Made by a program: the position numbers and the translations under genes. From Pyropia haitanensis (Eukaryota; Rhodophyta; Bangiophyceae; Bangiales; Bangiaceae), in the NCBI GenBank assembly GCA_008729055.1, contig SDUX01000126.1, positions 1 through 41,465 of the forward strand: a stretch of DNA of 41,465 nucleotides, written 5' to 3'. The first letter of the stretch is position 1; every line of letters starts with the position of its first letter. Below the pieces are notes generated by a model. It did not search any database. It was not told the DNA's origin and worked only from the letters and a program-made list of their open reading frames with translations. Positions 1-11,700 of the stretch are shown here, piece by piece.

Positions 1-221
1 AGCGTTGGCTGCGCCCCCCTCTTCCCGACGGCTCAGATGCAAGCGGCGGGCGGCATTTCATCGGATCTTGACGAGGCAAAATAGTGTAAAGAAAAAAATC
101 CGTCGTGCGGCGCTGTTCCTCTCCCTCCCACTCGGTGACTGTGTCCACACGAGCGACATCTCGTAATTCCCACAGCTCGCCTACCTCCTAGGCCCTCCCC
201 GCTCGACCGCCCCCGCTCTCC
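1..221. other. no gene seen
   Basis: Mixed-composition sequence downstream of the stop codon of the minus-strand gene fragment that follows. It would hold that gene's 3' UTR if the gene is expressed. I see no coding frame, RNA gene or clear repeat here. Confidence 0.5.
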
Positions 222-1342
222 TCACTCTTCGTCAAGGTCAAACTCATCCTCCTCCACGTCGACCATCTCGTCCATGTCCAGTGCCTCATCCCCGAGCCCC
301 GCGGCTATGATGTCCATGTTGGAAGCCAACATGCGGCGCACCTCCTTTGCCACCTTAACGCGTGTGGACAGACGCGGCTGCAGAAAGCGCCAACAGTAGG
401 GCCCCGTCGTGCGCGTGCCCACGTTGTCCTCCGGGACGTCCTTCGTCCAGTCAAATAATCGGCCCTTGAAGATGCCGCGCAGATTGTTCGCCACTGCGAC
501 GAGCGTCGCGGCACTCCACCGGTGCTGGGACCGCGAGTACTGGTTCAGTAGATCGTCCGCAAATGTCACCAGGCAGCCGCGCTTGACGTACACAGCGGTG
601 CGCTGGTGCGTAGCGACGGGCAGCAACACCCCCGTCGCGCAGACGATCATAGAGCGCTCGTAGGAAAAGAAGTCGTTGCCCGCAGCCACTTGCGCCGGCG
701 GCTCGACCGCTGCGGGGAAGCGCATGACGATGTCCTCCTCCGTCTGGTCCCGGTTCTCGCAGGGATCCAACACTTCCGCCTGGAGGTAGCGGCGAAAGCG
801 CGCGCGGTAGTCCGGCCGCCACGCCTTGATGTGGCCACAGAAGGCCAGGTGGCGCAAGGAGCCGTCCGTTGCCATGATGACCGCCCAGTCGCGCAACACC
901 TTGGGCACGACGCCCGACGCCATCACCTTGTTCTTCGCGGTCTTCATTGTCGTGATGGTCATGTGGTCCAACCCCTTGGCGGTGAACGGGTTGCTGCCTG
1001 GTCCCCTACGGGTCTTGCAGCACAAGATGGTCATCACGTCCTAGTGGACGGCCGACGCCACGGGGTTGCGCTGGTTGAGCACCTCGATGTCAATCGGCTT
1101 GACCAGGCTGCCCGGAGCTATGCGGTTAAACTCCGCGCAGAGCATCTCCATGCTCATCTCCGTATACAGGACGACCAGCGGGAAGACGGGCTGCGCGTTG
1201 GCTTTCGCCACAGCGGCAACGACTAGGGCAGCCACGGCGTTCGCCAGCGCCTGCGGCTGACGACTGCTCTCGTTGACGAACACAACCGCGTCGTGGAGGG
1301 CAGCAAAAATAGGCTCCAGCACAATGGTCCGGACACGCTCGT
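222..1342 (-). pseudogene. 3' part of an interrupted gene, faintly like an SF1 helicase C-terminal domain
   Basis: One minus-strand frame runs from the LTR edge at 1342 to a TGA at 222-224 and is broken once by a TAG at 1041-1043; both halves are in the same frame. About 370 codons remain. Seen: a hydrophobic strand-like stretch (FPLVVLYTEMS), then, right after the TAG, DVMTILCCKTRRG, then LDHMTITTMKTAKNKVMASG, and a strongly acidic tail ending DLDEE. Spacing and strand pattern recall the motif V/VI part of UPF1-like helicases (Q-G-x-E-x-D followed by N-V-A-L-T-R-A-K), but the key Gln and the motif VI Arg are not preserved, so this is a weak inference. The 5' end is lost where the LTR begins; the matching upstream part is not found beyond the array at 15220. 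Nonsense codon plus truncation make it a probable pseudogene. TAG readthrough or a sequencing error is the alternative. Confidence 0.45.
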
Positions 1343-2205
1343 TGTGAGGCACCACCCACACACGGGCAGCCCTCAACGTACTGGTGCCGGTGTCAGCAAC
1401 CCGTGCGAGCCAATGAGGATGCCGGGCGCGGGGAAGGTGACGGGTGGGATGACGGTGATGGGGGTGGGGAAGAGGATGGGCGTGACGTCGGTGAGGGTCG
1501 AGGGGGTCGAAGGTAAAGGAGGTCTTTGTCTCTGTCTGTGGTTGTTCCCCCGAGGTCTCTCCCGGTGGCGCCCACACTCACGCATTATATACCCCCAGGG
1601 GGGCACCCAGGGTGCCCCAAAGCATGCGATTGCCCGTCGTGCCGGTGGACGGCACCAAAGCTCTCAAAACAAAGCATGGGCTCTCAGAACAAAGCAAGGG
1701 TGGGCGTGTGCGCCCCAAGGCGCCCCACCAGAGAGCCCCAAACGGGGGGGGGGGACGGTGTGCGGCGCTCGTAGCGCCGCGCGGCTGGCCCCACGCGCCA
1801 TTCGACCCGAAAAGCCTCAGAGGCGTGTAAGCAGACGCCAGTCTTCGGGTCGAATATCTCCCGTGGGTCAGCAAGTCTTGTCGCTCCCATTGGTCCACGG
1901 GGAGATTGCTCCGGCTTGCTGACGCGTCAGAGATGTGGCTCGTCTTTTGGTCCGTTAGTCCGTTGATCCGTTGGAGACTGTACCCGTCGGCAGATGAGTC
2001 AGGGTAGTGACGGTTAGCCAATCCGCGGCTCCCGTGCTGACCGTCCGTTAGTAGTAGATTATCGGACGGACACCGCGGCAAGCCCCAGATTACCTTGGAG
2101 TTGATGCGTCTTGGAAGGAGTTGGCTGAGAAGGACAGGGAGGGAGAGGCCCCAGTCCTTATCCCCTAGGCTCCAGTCTTGGGGATTTAAGGGGCATATCC
2201 TTACA
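1343..2205 (-). repeat. LTR (3' LTR of copy A)
   Basis: 863 bp. On the minus strand it starts TGTAAGG and ends CTCACA, like the other four LTRs in the window. The TATA motif is at 1585-1591. It shares diagnostic variants with the middle LTR and carries private changes (about eight differences from the middle LTR by eye), so copy A is older than copy C. The left edge breaks the gene fragment at 222-1342. Confidence 0.92.
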
Positions 2206-2216
2206 CCTCCCCCCCC
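2206..2216 (-). other. polypurine tract of copy A
   Basis: A G-rich run on the minus strand between the pol stop codon (2217-2219) and the LTR edge. The same 11-nt tract lies in the same place in B and C. It would prime plus-strand DNA synthesis. Confidence 0.85.
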
Positions 2217-5200
2217 TTAGGACGCGCGTCGCAGGAAAGCGTCCAACACTTCAGGTGCGTTCGCAAGGTCTTGCTTGGTCAGCCAGGAGTTCTCGCTGAC
2301 GTCACAGCCTTTCCACTTGACCAGGTACTGTAGTCGTCCACGGCGCTTTCGTGACCTTATGATGGAGTCGACTTCGTACTCGACAGAACCGTCCGGAAAT
2401 GCCACCGGAGGCGGAACGGGAGGAAGTCGGCCATACGGATCAGCGCGGTACGGCTTCAGCAAGCTCGCATGAAAGGCGTTGTGAACCTTGCGATCGAGCA
2501 CCGCTTGGGGAAGATCCAGGCGGAACGTCACATCGTTGATGCTCTCAGTGACGCGGTACGGTCCCGAGTACTTGGGCATCAGCTTGCGAGCGCCTTGGAA
2601 GGCATCTGGCATAAGGTGTTTGGTACTTAGTAGCACCAGATCGTCCACGGCGATCTTGCAAGGTCGGCGATGGCGATTTGCGTACGCCGAGCGCGCCTCA
2701 TTTGCACTCTTGATGGCTGAGATGGCAGTCTCTTGAGCATGTTGGAGACCGCTTAGCCAGTCAGACACTGCAGGCATGCTTGACTCTGAGTTTTCGAGGA
2801 TGTCCATTGGTACCGTCGTAGGTTCGAATCCGTAGTTCAGGAAAAATGGGGAGTACGTTGTAACAGCATTTGGCGACCGGTTGTAGGCTACTTCGGCAGC
2901 AACCAGAAAGAGGTCCCAATCGCGTTGGTGATGGTTGACAAAGTTTCGCAGGATTTCTTCGATCTTCTTGTTCATGATCTCAGTTTGTCCGTCGGTTTGC
3001 GGGTGGTACGCTGAAGAGGCCTTGATCTTGACCTTGAGAATCTCCGTGAGCGACTGCCAGAAGTTGGAGAAGAAAATGCGGTCCCTGTCGCAGACAACAT
3101 TAGCTGGGAGTCCGTGGTGTCGATAGACGTGATCGTGATAGAGCTGAGCTGCAACTGGCGCCGTACAGTCTGGCTTCATAGGGGCGAGGCGAATCATCTT
3201 GGAGAGGCGGTCGACAACGACGTGAATCCCGTTGTGACCTCTTGGAGTCAGAGAAAGAGGCGTGATAAAGTCCATGGAGACACTTGCCCATCGTTGGCTC
3301 GGGGGGTCCAGGGGTTTGAGGTGACCCAGAGGTGAATGAGTGCTAGCCTTGTTCCGCTGGCACAAATCACATGTTTGTACGTATCTTTGGATGTCTTTCC
3401 GCATTGTCTTCCAGTAGTACTTGGAAGAAATAACCTTGGTTGTTTTCTTGACTCCCATGTGCCCTTGGCACGGGACATCATGGTAGTCGTGGAGTAGTCT
3501 TTGGCGTAGAGTACCGACGGGGATACACGTACGGTCACCTCGTTTCAACAACCTCATGTGTAGCCGGTAGGGAGATACCGGGTCTTTGACTAGGTCGGCA
3601 AACTCGGGGTCCGCGTCGTACTCTTGTCTTAAGGTGGCAAGGTCTTGATCACTTTGGTTGATGGTCATGAGGTTGTTGATTTCAGTTTTCTTGGGGAGTT
3701 CTTCAATGGTCTTGGTCAGCACGCGACTAAGAAGGTCTTGATTGGGGGCGTGCTTGTCGGGAGCACCTTGTGGCTGCCTGGAAAGGGCATCAGCCACGGG
3801 GTTCGAAGTGCCCTTGATTGGGACAATCTTGAACTGGAACTGGTCCAGAAACTCCAGCCACTTGACTTGGCGATCGTTTAGCTTCTCTTGGGTGCTTAGG
3901 TATCTCAGGGACTCATGGTCGGTGTGGACCTCAAAGGGTCTTCCGTAGAGGTAGCAGCGCCAATGCCGGATAGCTTGTATGACTGCAAGCAGTTCTCTTT
4001 CACGAATGCTGTAGCGCTGCTCGTGGATGTTGAGAGTTAACGAGAAGTACGCCACTGGACGCCGTCCGCGTCCATCATCTTGCTCAAGGACTGCGCCCAC
4101 AGCATACCCGCTGGCATCTGTAGACACGTAGATTGGGTATCTCTTGTCGAAAGGCCTTAGCAACGGTGCGCTTGTCGTTAGGTCCTGCAGCTGCTCAAAG
4201 GCTTTCTGGGCGTCGGGTGTCCACTCGAAGTCGACATTCCCAGTCAGCCTCGTTAGCGGCGTAGCTACGGCAGCCATTCCCTTGATGAATCTTCGATAAA
4301 AGTTGACCATACCGAGGAAAGATTGTACATCCTTTTTGCTCCTCGGTGTTGCCCACGTACGGATGGCTTGGACCTTGTAGTCTTCCATAGAGAAGCCTTT
4401 CTTGGAGATGACGTGGCCAAGGTAGTCCACAGTAGTTCGAGCGAACTGGCACTTGCTCAGCTTGGCGTAGAGCTTGTGTTCTCGTAATTTCTCGATTGCT
4501 AATCGTAGGTGCTTGAGGTGATCGTCATAAGTTTCGCTGTAGACTAGGATGTCGTCGAGGTAGACACAGATGAAGTCGTACAGATAGGGTCGGAAGACAT
4601 CGTTCATTAGGTTCATGAAGACCGCGGGTGCATTTGTCAGACCAAAGGGTACGACGGTGAACTCATAGAATCCGTACTTGGTTCGAAACGCCGTCAAAGG
4701 TATTGTTTCTGGGTCAAGGCGAATCTGGTGATAGCCAGAGCGGAGGTCGATCTTTGTAAAGTACTTGGCCTTTCGCAGTTGGTCAAAGATGTCGTCGATG
4801 CGTGGTAGTGGGTACGCGTTCTTGATAGTAGCCTTGTTCAGGGCCCTGTAGTCGATGCACAATCGCCAGCCACCGTCCTTCTTCGCCGCAAAGAGGACGG
4901 AAGAGCCCCACGGTGAGGTGCTTGGTTGGATGAATCCCTTCCTTATGAGGCCGGCCAGTTGAGTCTTGAGTTCTTCGAGCTCCCATTCGGCTAGTCGGTA
5001 AATTCCGCTACGACGCGGTTGGGCGTCATCGGTCAGCTTGATGCTAAATTTGTGACTGCGCTCAGGAGCGAGTCCGTCGGGGAGCTCGTCTGGGAAGACA
5101 TCAGCGTACTCTCTTTGAGAATCTCTTGAACTTCTTTCTTGTCTTCGCCTTGTCCCATCGTAATGGCGTTAATGTCGAAGGTGCTAGAGGGATCTTCCGA

Positions 5201-5755
5201 CTGCAGGTAGATGGCAAAAACAGGGCACCTTTGAACGAGGTCCCGAGCAAGGCGGTGCCGACTGATCAGAGCTTCGGGCTTCTTGAGGGAGGCAGTGATG
5301 GAAATGTTCTTGTGGTTGAACTTGAAGGAGATCTTGTTTTTCTTGTTGTTGATTTTGGCGTCCTTGTCATCGCGCCACTTCTTTCCCAGGATGAGGTCGT
5401 ACGCGCTCAAGTCACAAACAGCGAACCGAAGTCGCTCTTGGTACGGTCCGATGTGAATCTCAAGAGGGTCAACGGTTTCAGCGAGGACATGGGAGCGGCC
5501 ATCCGGCATGCTTGCCGCGAAGTCCGTTCCTTTTGTTTTCTCATGCAGGGAGGTAACGAGGCGCCTTGAGACAACGTTGATGGGAGATCCGTCGTCGAAC
5601 AGCACCTTAACAACTTTTCCATTGACAGAAGCAGTAGAAAGCAGAAGCCCGAGTCGCGGGCCTTCAAATGGTGACGACATATTTTCAGGAACCGAAGGAG
5701 CGTCTTTCACAGATGTTGAGGACTGTTGCTGCTTCAGTTCCGCTGGCCTTTTGGG
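2217..5755 (-). pseudogene. pol: pol of copy A, frameshifted (PR-RT-RH-IN-chromodomain)
   Basis: Same domain order as the intact pol of copies B and C. The frame entered after the gag overlap runs as protease and linker to about 5112, where two extra bases (a CT added to a short CT repeat at about 5108-5113) shift the reading frame; the rest, from the RT N-terminus to the chromodomain, is open in another frame down to the TAA at 2217. The Met before the CIDYRALN motif of RT is changed to Leu (TTG). YLDD, RNase H and integrase motifs are otherwise preserved. It cannot make a full Pol protein without a compensating shift, so copy A is non-autonomous unless supplied in trans. Confidence 0.85.
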
Positions 5756-6612
5756 CAGTCCTTAGCCATGTGTCCTTTCTCGCGGCAGCGAAGGCAGAGA
5801 CCCTCGCGCATGCAGCGCTGGCGTTCGTCTGGCGTCAGCTTTTCGATCTTGATGCTGGAAATGTCCATCGGGACAACGCCCGTCGTCGGTAGCTTCCCAG
5901 AAGTGCTGTTAACATTGCTGGTGATACGGGACACTCCAGCCTTGGCCGCTTCCACGCGCAGGGCGTCCGTCATCAGTGATTCAAGATCGGTGTACGTCTT
6001 GAGGCACAGTGCCTGCCAGATGTCGCGCTTCAAGCCTCGGCTATAGCGGTCGATCTTTTCCGCTTCAGTGATGTCCGGGATGTCCAAGAGGACGCTCAGG
6101 AAAGTCCTGTTGAACGTCCCGACGTCCTTGGTTTGGCGCCATGAGTGCAGCTTGTCCCGCGCCGCCTGCGTCTTGTTCAGAGGGCTGAAGCGACGGATGA
6201 GCGCAGCCCGAAAGGTAGCCCAGTCGGGGACCGCCGTCGTCCGACTGTAGGTATGCCACCAGGTGAACGCTTCACCGTCCAGGTAGGTGCAGGCGATCCG
6301 ACACGCTTCGTCAGGGTCAGTCAGCCGCACATATGAGTCCATGTGCGAGCACCATGCTTCAATTGTCCCGGGCTTGCCGGAGAACAGCGCGGGCTTATTC
6401 GGCCTCGCAGTCGTCGCGCCTCCACTCGTGGCCTTAGCCTTGGCGTCGGACAGCTGTTTCTTGGCGTCCGCCAATTCAACCTTATGAGCCTCGAGCTCGG
6501 CGCTCATCTGCGAGACGAACGCTGTAAGTTGATTCCATGACTCCGCGGAGGGTGCGGTTGAGGCCGTTCCCGGATTAATCGGGCTTACAGTTGCAGGATT
6601 CGGGGGGTCCAT
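5734..6612 (-). CDS. gag: gag of copy A
   Basis: 292 aa from the first ATG after the long leader. It has an N-terminal low-complexity segment, a helical stretch (about residues 30-60) and a retrotransposon-gag core with an [10 protein letters not shown] segment and the run to [16 protein letters not shown]. One CCHC knuckle ([15 protein letters not shown]-x2-C-x4-H-x4-C) lies close to the C-terminus. Gag would assemble the virus-like particle and bind element RNA. It overlaps the start of the pol frame by 28 nt and contains the CCCAAAA slip site near its end. The frame is intact although pol of the same copy is broken. Confidence 0.9.
   Translation of the reverse strand: MDPPNPATVSPINPGTASTAPSAESWNQLTAFVSQMSAELEAHKVELADAKKQLSDAKAKATSGGATTARPNKPALFSGKPGTIEAWCSHMDSYVRLTDPDEACRIACTYLDGEAFTWWHTYSRTTAVPDWATFRAALIRRFSPLNKTQAARDKLHSWRQTKDVGTFNRTFLSVLLDIPDITEAEKIDRYSRGLKRDIWQALCLKTYTDLESLMTDALRVEAAKAGVSRITSNVNSTSGKLPTTGVVPMDISSIKIEKLTPDERQRCMREGLCLRCREKGHMAKDCPKGQRN
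5749..5755 (-). promoter_or_regulatory. -1 frameshift slip site, copy A
   Basis: CCCAAAA on the minus strand, in the gag reading phase C CCA AAA (X XXY YYZ). The downstream 10-bp stem seen in copy C is conserved here. Confidence 0.7.
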
Positions 6613-6976
6613 TGCGTCCTGGGTGAGGTCCGGAATAATCAAATTAACCCAACAGATCCGGTTTGACTTACTCCGGCAGAGCACGGGGCAAGTCTTACAA
6701 GATGTGCAAGTTAATTTGACCAAGCAAAATAGTGCTGCACTAGCTCTGGACAAGCACGGCCGTCGTGGCTACCACGTTTCCAAAGATGGACAACACTATT
6801 TGATGGGTCACAAGCGATGCGATGAAGCAGAATTCGAAGACTCAAATCACGCAATCGGATTTTCCCGCCGGCCGCCGCGCACGGGCCCGAGTCGGGTCGT
6901 GCCGGATTTCCACGCGGGGGAATCAAAGGGGGAAAATCGCGTCTCTTGCACAGATCCTGGGGGGTGTTGCGAGGTG

Positions 6977-7614
6977 TCAGTCGGTGCGGCGCGCCAGCGT
7001 GCGGTGGTGATCCTTGCCACGCTGGTGGCGTTCGAAGTGCTCGACCGTCTCGAATTCGCGATCGCACAGGTCGCAACGAGGGCGGGTCTCTGGACGGTTG
7101 ACCGTATTGCGGTGGCGCCGCGACCAGCGATAGTCGCGCAGCACTGTCAGGCTGTTGCAACGCACACCGCACGGCTTGCAAACGTATCTGCCCTTGGGGA
7201 TGGTCTTGGCGATACGGCGCTGCTCCCGCTGCTCAGCTGCGCGCGCGGTCGTCGGTCGGATGTGGCCGATTCGTGGGGCCGGCGGTGCGATGTAGCGCCG
7301 GGCCGGATCCTGCGCGGGCAGCAGCAGGCGCCGGTTGGTTGGGACCGCCGGGCCTGACGTGGCCGGGCCCTTACCCTTGCGCGAGAGGGGGGGCTTGGAT
7401 GCGGCTGGCGCCGCCGATGCGGCCGTCGCCGCCACAGAGGATGACGTGGATGCGCCCGCCGGGGTGCCACGTGCCGCCGCGGTGTCGCGCGCCGCCGCGG
7501 TGCCGCGCGCCGCCGGGGTGCCGCGCGCCGTCGGGGGGCGCGCCGTCGCCGCCGAGGAAGTCGGGGCGTCCGCCAACGCCGAGGAAGAAAATTCCGAACC
7601 TGATTTGGCACTCA
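6977..7614 (-). CDS. accessory zinc-finger ORF of copy A (one finger damaged)
   Basis: 212 codons between primer binding site and gag, with no ATG in frame. The N-terminal half is Ala/Pro/Thr/Arg-rich and low in complexity; the C-terminal half has two C2H2 fingers of the U1/JAZ type (C-x2-C-x12-H-x5-H). In this copy the first His of finger 1 is Tyr (TAT at 7132-7130), which should weaken zinc binding. By eye, A differs from B by about five replacement and about seven silent changes here. That points to some constraint, although the numbers are small. Predicted splicing from a donor after 7891 to an acceptor ending at 7615 would create the start codon, as in copy C. Confidence 0.6.
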
Positions 7615-7833
7615 CTGGGTTTCAACAATCAGTCGACCAAAAGTAAAAAACCGTGACAGGGGCCACCAGGGCAGTGTCAGGGCAGTGTTCTTTCGGTGTG
7701 ATTCGTGGAACCCGCTGCGTTCGTATTACAATGCCCCAGGCACGCCGAACACAGGGGGCAGCACGAGTGCACAAACACAGGGAGGGCCAAATCCAGGACG
7801 GAATCGCAACGTCACCGCCAAGAAGAAGTCGAA

Positions 7834-7849
7834 CTATCTGAAGCTACCA
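7834..7849 (-). other. primer binding site of copy A
   Basis: TGGTAGCTTCAGATAG on the minus strand, 2 nt inside the LTR edge at 7852. It begins TGG, as needed to pair with a tRNA 3' CCA; a tRNA ending GCTACCA is implied. The tRNA is not identified; an initiator Met tRNA is a guess. Confidence 0.75.
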
Positions 7850-7851
7850 CA

Positions 7852-8713
7852 TGTGAGGCACCACCCACACACGGGCAGCCCTCAACGTACTGGTGCCGGT
7901 GTCAGCAACCCGTGCGAGCCAATGAGGATGCCGGGCGCGGGGAAGGTGACGGGTGGGATGACGGTGATGGGGGTGGGCAAGAGGATGGGCGTGACGTCGG
8001 TGAGAGTCGAGGGGGTCGAAGGTAAAGGAGGTCTTTGTCTCTGTCTGTGGTTGTTCCCCCGAGGTCTCTCCCGGTGGCGCCCACACTCACGCATTATATA
8101 CCCCCAGGGGGGCACCCAGGGTGCCCCAAAGCATGCGATTGCCCGTCGTGCCGGTGGACGGCACCAAAGCTCTCAAAACAAAGCATGGGCTCTCAGAACA
8201 AAGCAAGGGTGGGCGTGTGCGCCCCAAGGCGCCCCACCAGAGAGCCCCAAACGGGGGGGGGGACGGTGTGCGGCGCTCGTAGCGCCGCGCGGCTGGCCCC
8301 ACGCGCCATTCGACCCGAAAAGCCTCAGAGGCGTGTAAGCAGACGCCAGTCTTCGGGTCGAATATCTCCCGTGGGTCAGCAAGTCTTGTCGCTCCCATTG
8401 GTCCACGGGGAGATTGTTCCGGCTTGCTGACGCGTCAGAGATGTGGCTCGTCTTTTGGTCCGTCAGTCCGTTGATCCGTTGGAGACTGTACCCGTCGGCA
8501 GATGAGTCAGGGTAGTGACGGTTAGCCAATCCGCGGCTCCCGTGCTGACCGTCCGTTAGTAGTAGATTATCGGACGGACACCGCGGCATGCCCCAGATTA
8601 CTTTGGAGTTGATGCGTCTTGGAAGGAGTTGGCTGAGAAGGACAGGGAAGGAGAGGCCCCAGTCCTTATCCCCTAGGCTCCAGTCTTGGGGATTTAAGGG
8701 GCATATCCTTACA
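7852..8713 (-). repeat. shared middle LTR (5' LTR of A and 3' LTR of B)
   Basis: 862 bp, with the TATA motif at 8094-8100. It shares with the left LTR, against the right LTR and copy C, the GCGAGCCAATG variant, one TCTC repeat fewer, AGAGAGCCC and GTAGTGACGG. So most of it descends from A's 5' LTR; any crossover to B's LTR must lie in the last 200 bp of U3, where the copies cannot be told apart. Confidence 0.92.
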
Positions 8714-8724
8714 CCTCCCCCCCC
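8714..8724 (-). other. polypurine tract of copy B
   Basis: G-rich run on the minus strand between the pol stop (8725-8727) and the LTR edge, identical in position to those of A and C. Confidence 0.85.
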
Positions 8725-11700
8725 TTAGGACGCGCGGCGCAGGAAAGCGTCTAACACCTCAGGTGCGTTCGCAAGGTCTTGCTTGGTCAGCCAGGAGTTC
8801 TCGCTGACGTCACAGCCTTTCCACTTGACCAGGTACTGTAGTCGTCCACGGCGCTTTCGTGACCTTATGATGGAGTCGACTTCGTACTCGACAGAACCGT
8901 CCGGAAATGCCACCGGAGGCGGAACGGGAGGAAGTCGGCCATACGGATCAGCGCGGTACGGCTTCAGCAAGCTCGCATGAAAGGCGTTGTGAACCTTGCG
9001 ATCGAGTACCGCTTGGGGAAGATCCAGGCGGAACGTCACATCGTTGATACTCTCAGTGACGCGGTACGGTCCTGAGTACTTGGGCATCAGCTTGCGAGCG
9101 CCTTGGAAAGCATCTGGCATAAGGTGTTTGGTACTTAGTAGCACCAGATCGTCCACGGCGATCTTGCAAGGTCGGCGATGGCGATTTGCGTACGCCGAGC
9201 GCGCCTCATTTGCACTCTTGATGGCTGAGATGGCAGTCTCTTGAGCATGTTGGAGACCGCTTAGCCAGTCAGACACTGCAGGCATGCTTGACTCTGAGTT
9301 TTCGAGGATGTCCATTGGTACCGTCTTAGGTTCGAATCCGTAGTTCAGGAAGAAAGGGGAGTACGTTGTAACAGCATTTGGCGACCGGTTGTAGGCTACT
9401 TCGGCAGCAACCAGAAAGAGGTCCCAATCGCCTTGGTGATGGTTGACAAAGTTTCGCAGGATTTCTTCGATCTTCTTGTTCATGATCTCAGTTTGTCCGT
9501 CGGTTTGCGGGTGGTACGCTGAAGAGGCCTTGATCTTGACCTTGAGAATCTCCGTGAGCGACCGCCAGAAGTTGGAGAAGAAAATGCGGTCCCTGTCGCA
9601 GACAACATCAGCTGGGAGTCCGTGGTGTCGATAGACGTGATCATGGTAGAGCTGAGCTGCGACTGGCGCCGTACAGTCTGGCTTCATAGGGGCGAGGCGA
9701 ATCATCTTGAAGAGGCGGTCGACAACGACGTAAATCCCGTTGTGGCCTCTTGGAGTCAGAGGAAGAGGCGTGATAAAGTCCATGGAGACACTTGCCCATC
9801 GTTGGCTCGGGGGGTCCAAGGGTTTGAGGTGACCCAGAGGTGAATGGGTGCTAGCCTTGTTCCGCTGGCACAAATCACATGTTTGTACGTATCTTTGGAT
9901 GTCTTTCCGCATTGTCTTCCAGTAGTACTTGGAAGAGATAACCTTGGTTGTTTTCTTGACTCCCATGTGCCCTTGGCACGGGACATCATGGTAGTCGTGG
10001 AGTAGTCTTTGGCGTAGAGTACCGACGGGGATACACGTACGGTCACCTCGTTTCAACAACCTCATGTGTAGCCGGTAGGGAGATACCGGGTCTTTGACTA
10101 GGTCGGCAAACTCGGGGTCCGCGTCGTACTCTTGTCTTAAGGTGGCAAGGTCTTGATCACTTTGGTTGATGGTCATGAGGTTGTTGATTTCAGTTTTCTT
10201 GGGGAGTTCTTCAATGGTCTTGGTCAGCACGCGACTAAGAAGGTCTTGATTGGGGGCGTGCTTGTCGGGAGCATCTTGTGGCTGCCTGGAAAGGGCATCA
10301 GCCACGGGGTTCGAAGTGCCCTTGATTGGGACAATCTTGAACTGGAACTGGTCCAGAAACTCCAGCCACTTGACTTGGCGATCGTTCAGCTTCTCTTGGG
10401 TGCTTAGGTATCTCAGGGACTCATGGTCGGTGTGGACCTCAAAGGGTCCTCCGTAGAGGTAGCAGCGCCAATGCCGGATAGCTTGTACGACTGCAAGCAG
10501 TTCTCTTTCACGAATGCTGTAGCGCTGCTCGTGGATGTTGAGGGTTAACGAGAAGTACGCCACTGGACGCCGTCCGCGTCCATCATCTTGCTCAAGGACT
10601 GCGCCCACAGCATACCCGCTGGCATCTGTAGACACGTAGATTGGGTATCTCTTGTCGAAAGGCCTTAGCACCGGTGCGCTTGTCGTTAGGTCCTGCAGCT
10701 GCTCAAAGGCTTTCTGGGCGTCGGGTGTCCACTCGAAGTCGACATTCCCAGTCAGCCTCTTTAGCGGCGTAGCTACGGCAGCCATTCCCTTGATGAATCT
10801 TCGATAGAAGTTGACCATACCGAGGAAAGATTGTACATCCTTTTTGCTCCTCGGTGTTGCCCACGTACGGATGGCTTGGACCTTGTAGTCTTCCATAGAG
10901 AAGCCTTTCTCGGAGATGACGTGGCCAAGGTAGTCCACAGTAGTTCGAGCGAACTGGCACTTGCTCAGCTTGGCGTAGAGCTTGTGTTCTCGTAATTTCT
11001 CGAGTGCTAATCGTAGGTGCTTGAGGTAATCGTCGTAAGTTTCGCTGTAGACTAGGATGTCGTCGAGGTAGACACAGATGAAGTCGTACAGATAGGGTCG
11101 GAAGACATCGTTCATTAGGTTCATGAAGACCGCGGGTGCATTCGTCAGACCAAAGGGTACGACGGTGAACTCATAGAATCCGTACTTGGTTCGAAACGCC
11201 GTCAAAGGTATTGTTTCTGGGTCAAGGCGAATCTGGTGATAGCCAGAGCGGAGGTCGATCTTTGTAAAGTACTTGGCCTTTCGCAGTTGGTCAAAGATGT
11301 CGTCGATGCGTGGTAGTGGGTACGCGTTCTTGATAGTAGCCTTGTTCAGGGCCCTGTAGTCGATGCACATTCGCCAGCCACCGTCCTTCTTCGCCGCAAA
11401 GAGGACGGAAGAGCCCCACGGTGAGGTGCTTGGTTGGATGAATCCCTTCCTTATGAGGCCGGCCAGTTGAGTCTTGAGTTCATCGAGCTCCCATTCGGCT
11501 AGTCGGTAAATTCCGCTACGACGCGGTTGGGCGTCGTCGGTCAGCTTGATGCTAAATTTGTGACTGCGCTCAGGAGGGAGTCCGTCGGGGAGCTCGTCTG
11601 GGAAGACGTCAGCGTACTCTTTGAGAATCTCTTGAACTTCTTTCTTGTCTTCGCCTTGTCCCATCGTAATGGCGTTAATGTCGAAGGTGCTAGAGGGATC

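Noticed and set aside
1343..1577. N-terminal part of the minus frame ending at the TAG at 1041
   Set aside because: This part is LTR sequence fused by chance to the host gene frame.
1578..2081. 130-235-codon frames inside each LTR
   Set aside because: Present in every LTR on both strands, broken by indels between copies, no domain; regulatory DNA is the better explanation.
2935..4500. Many short plus-strand frames opposite pol
   Set aside because: Antisense shadows of pol with no independent support.
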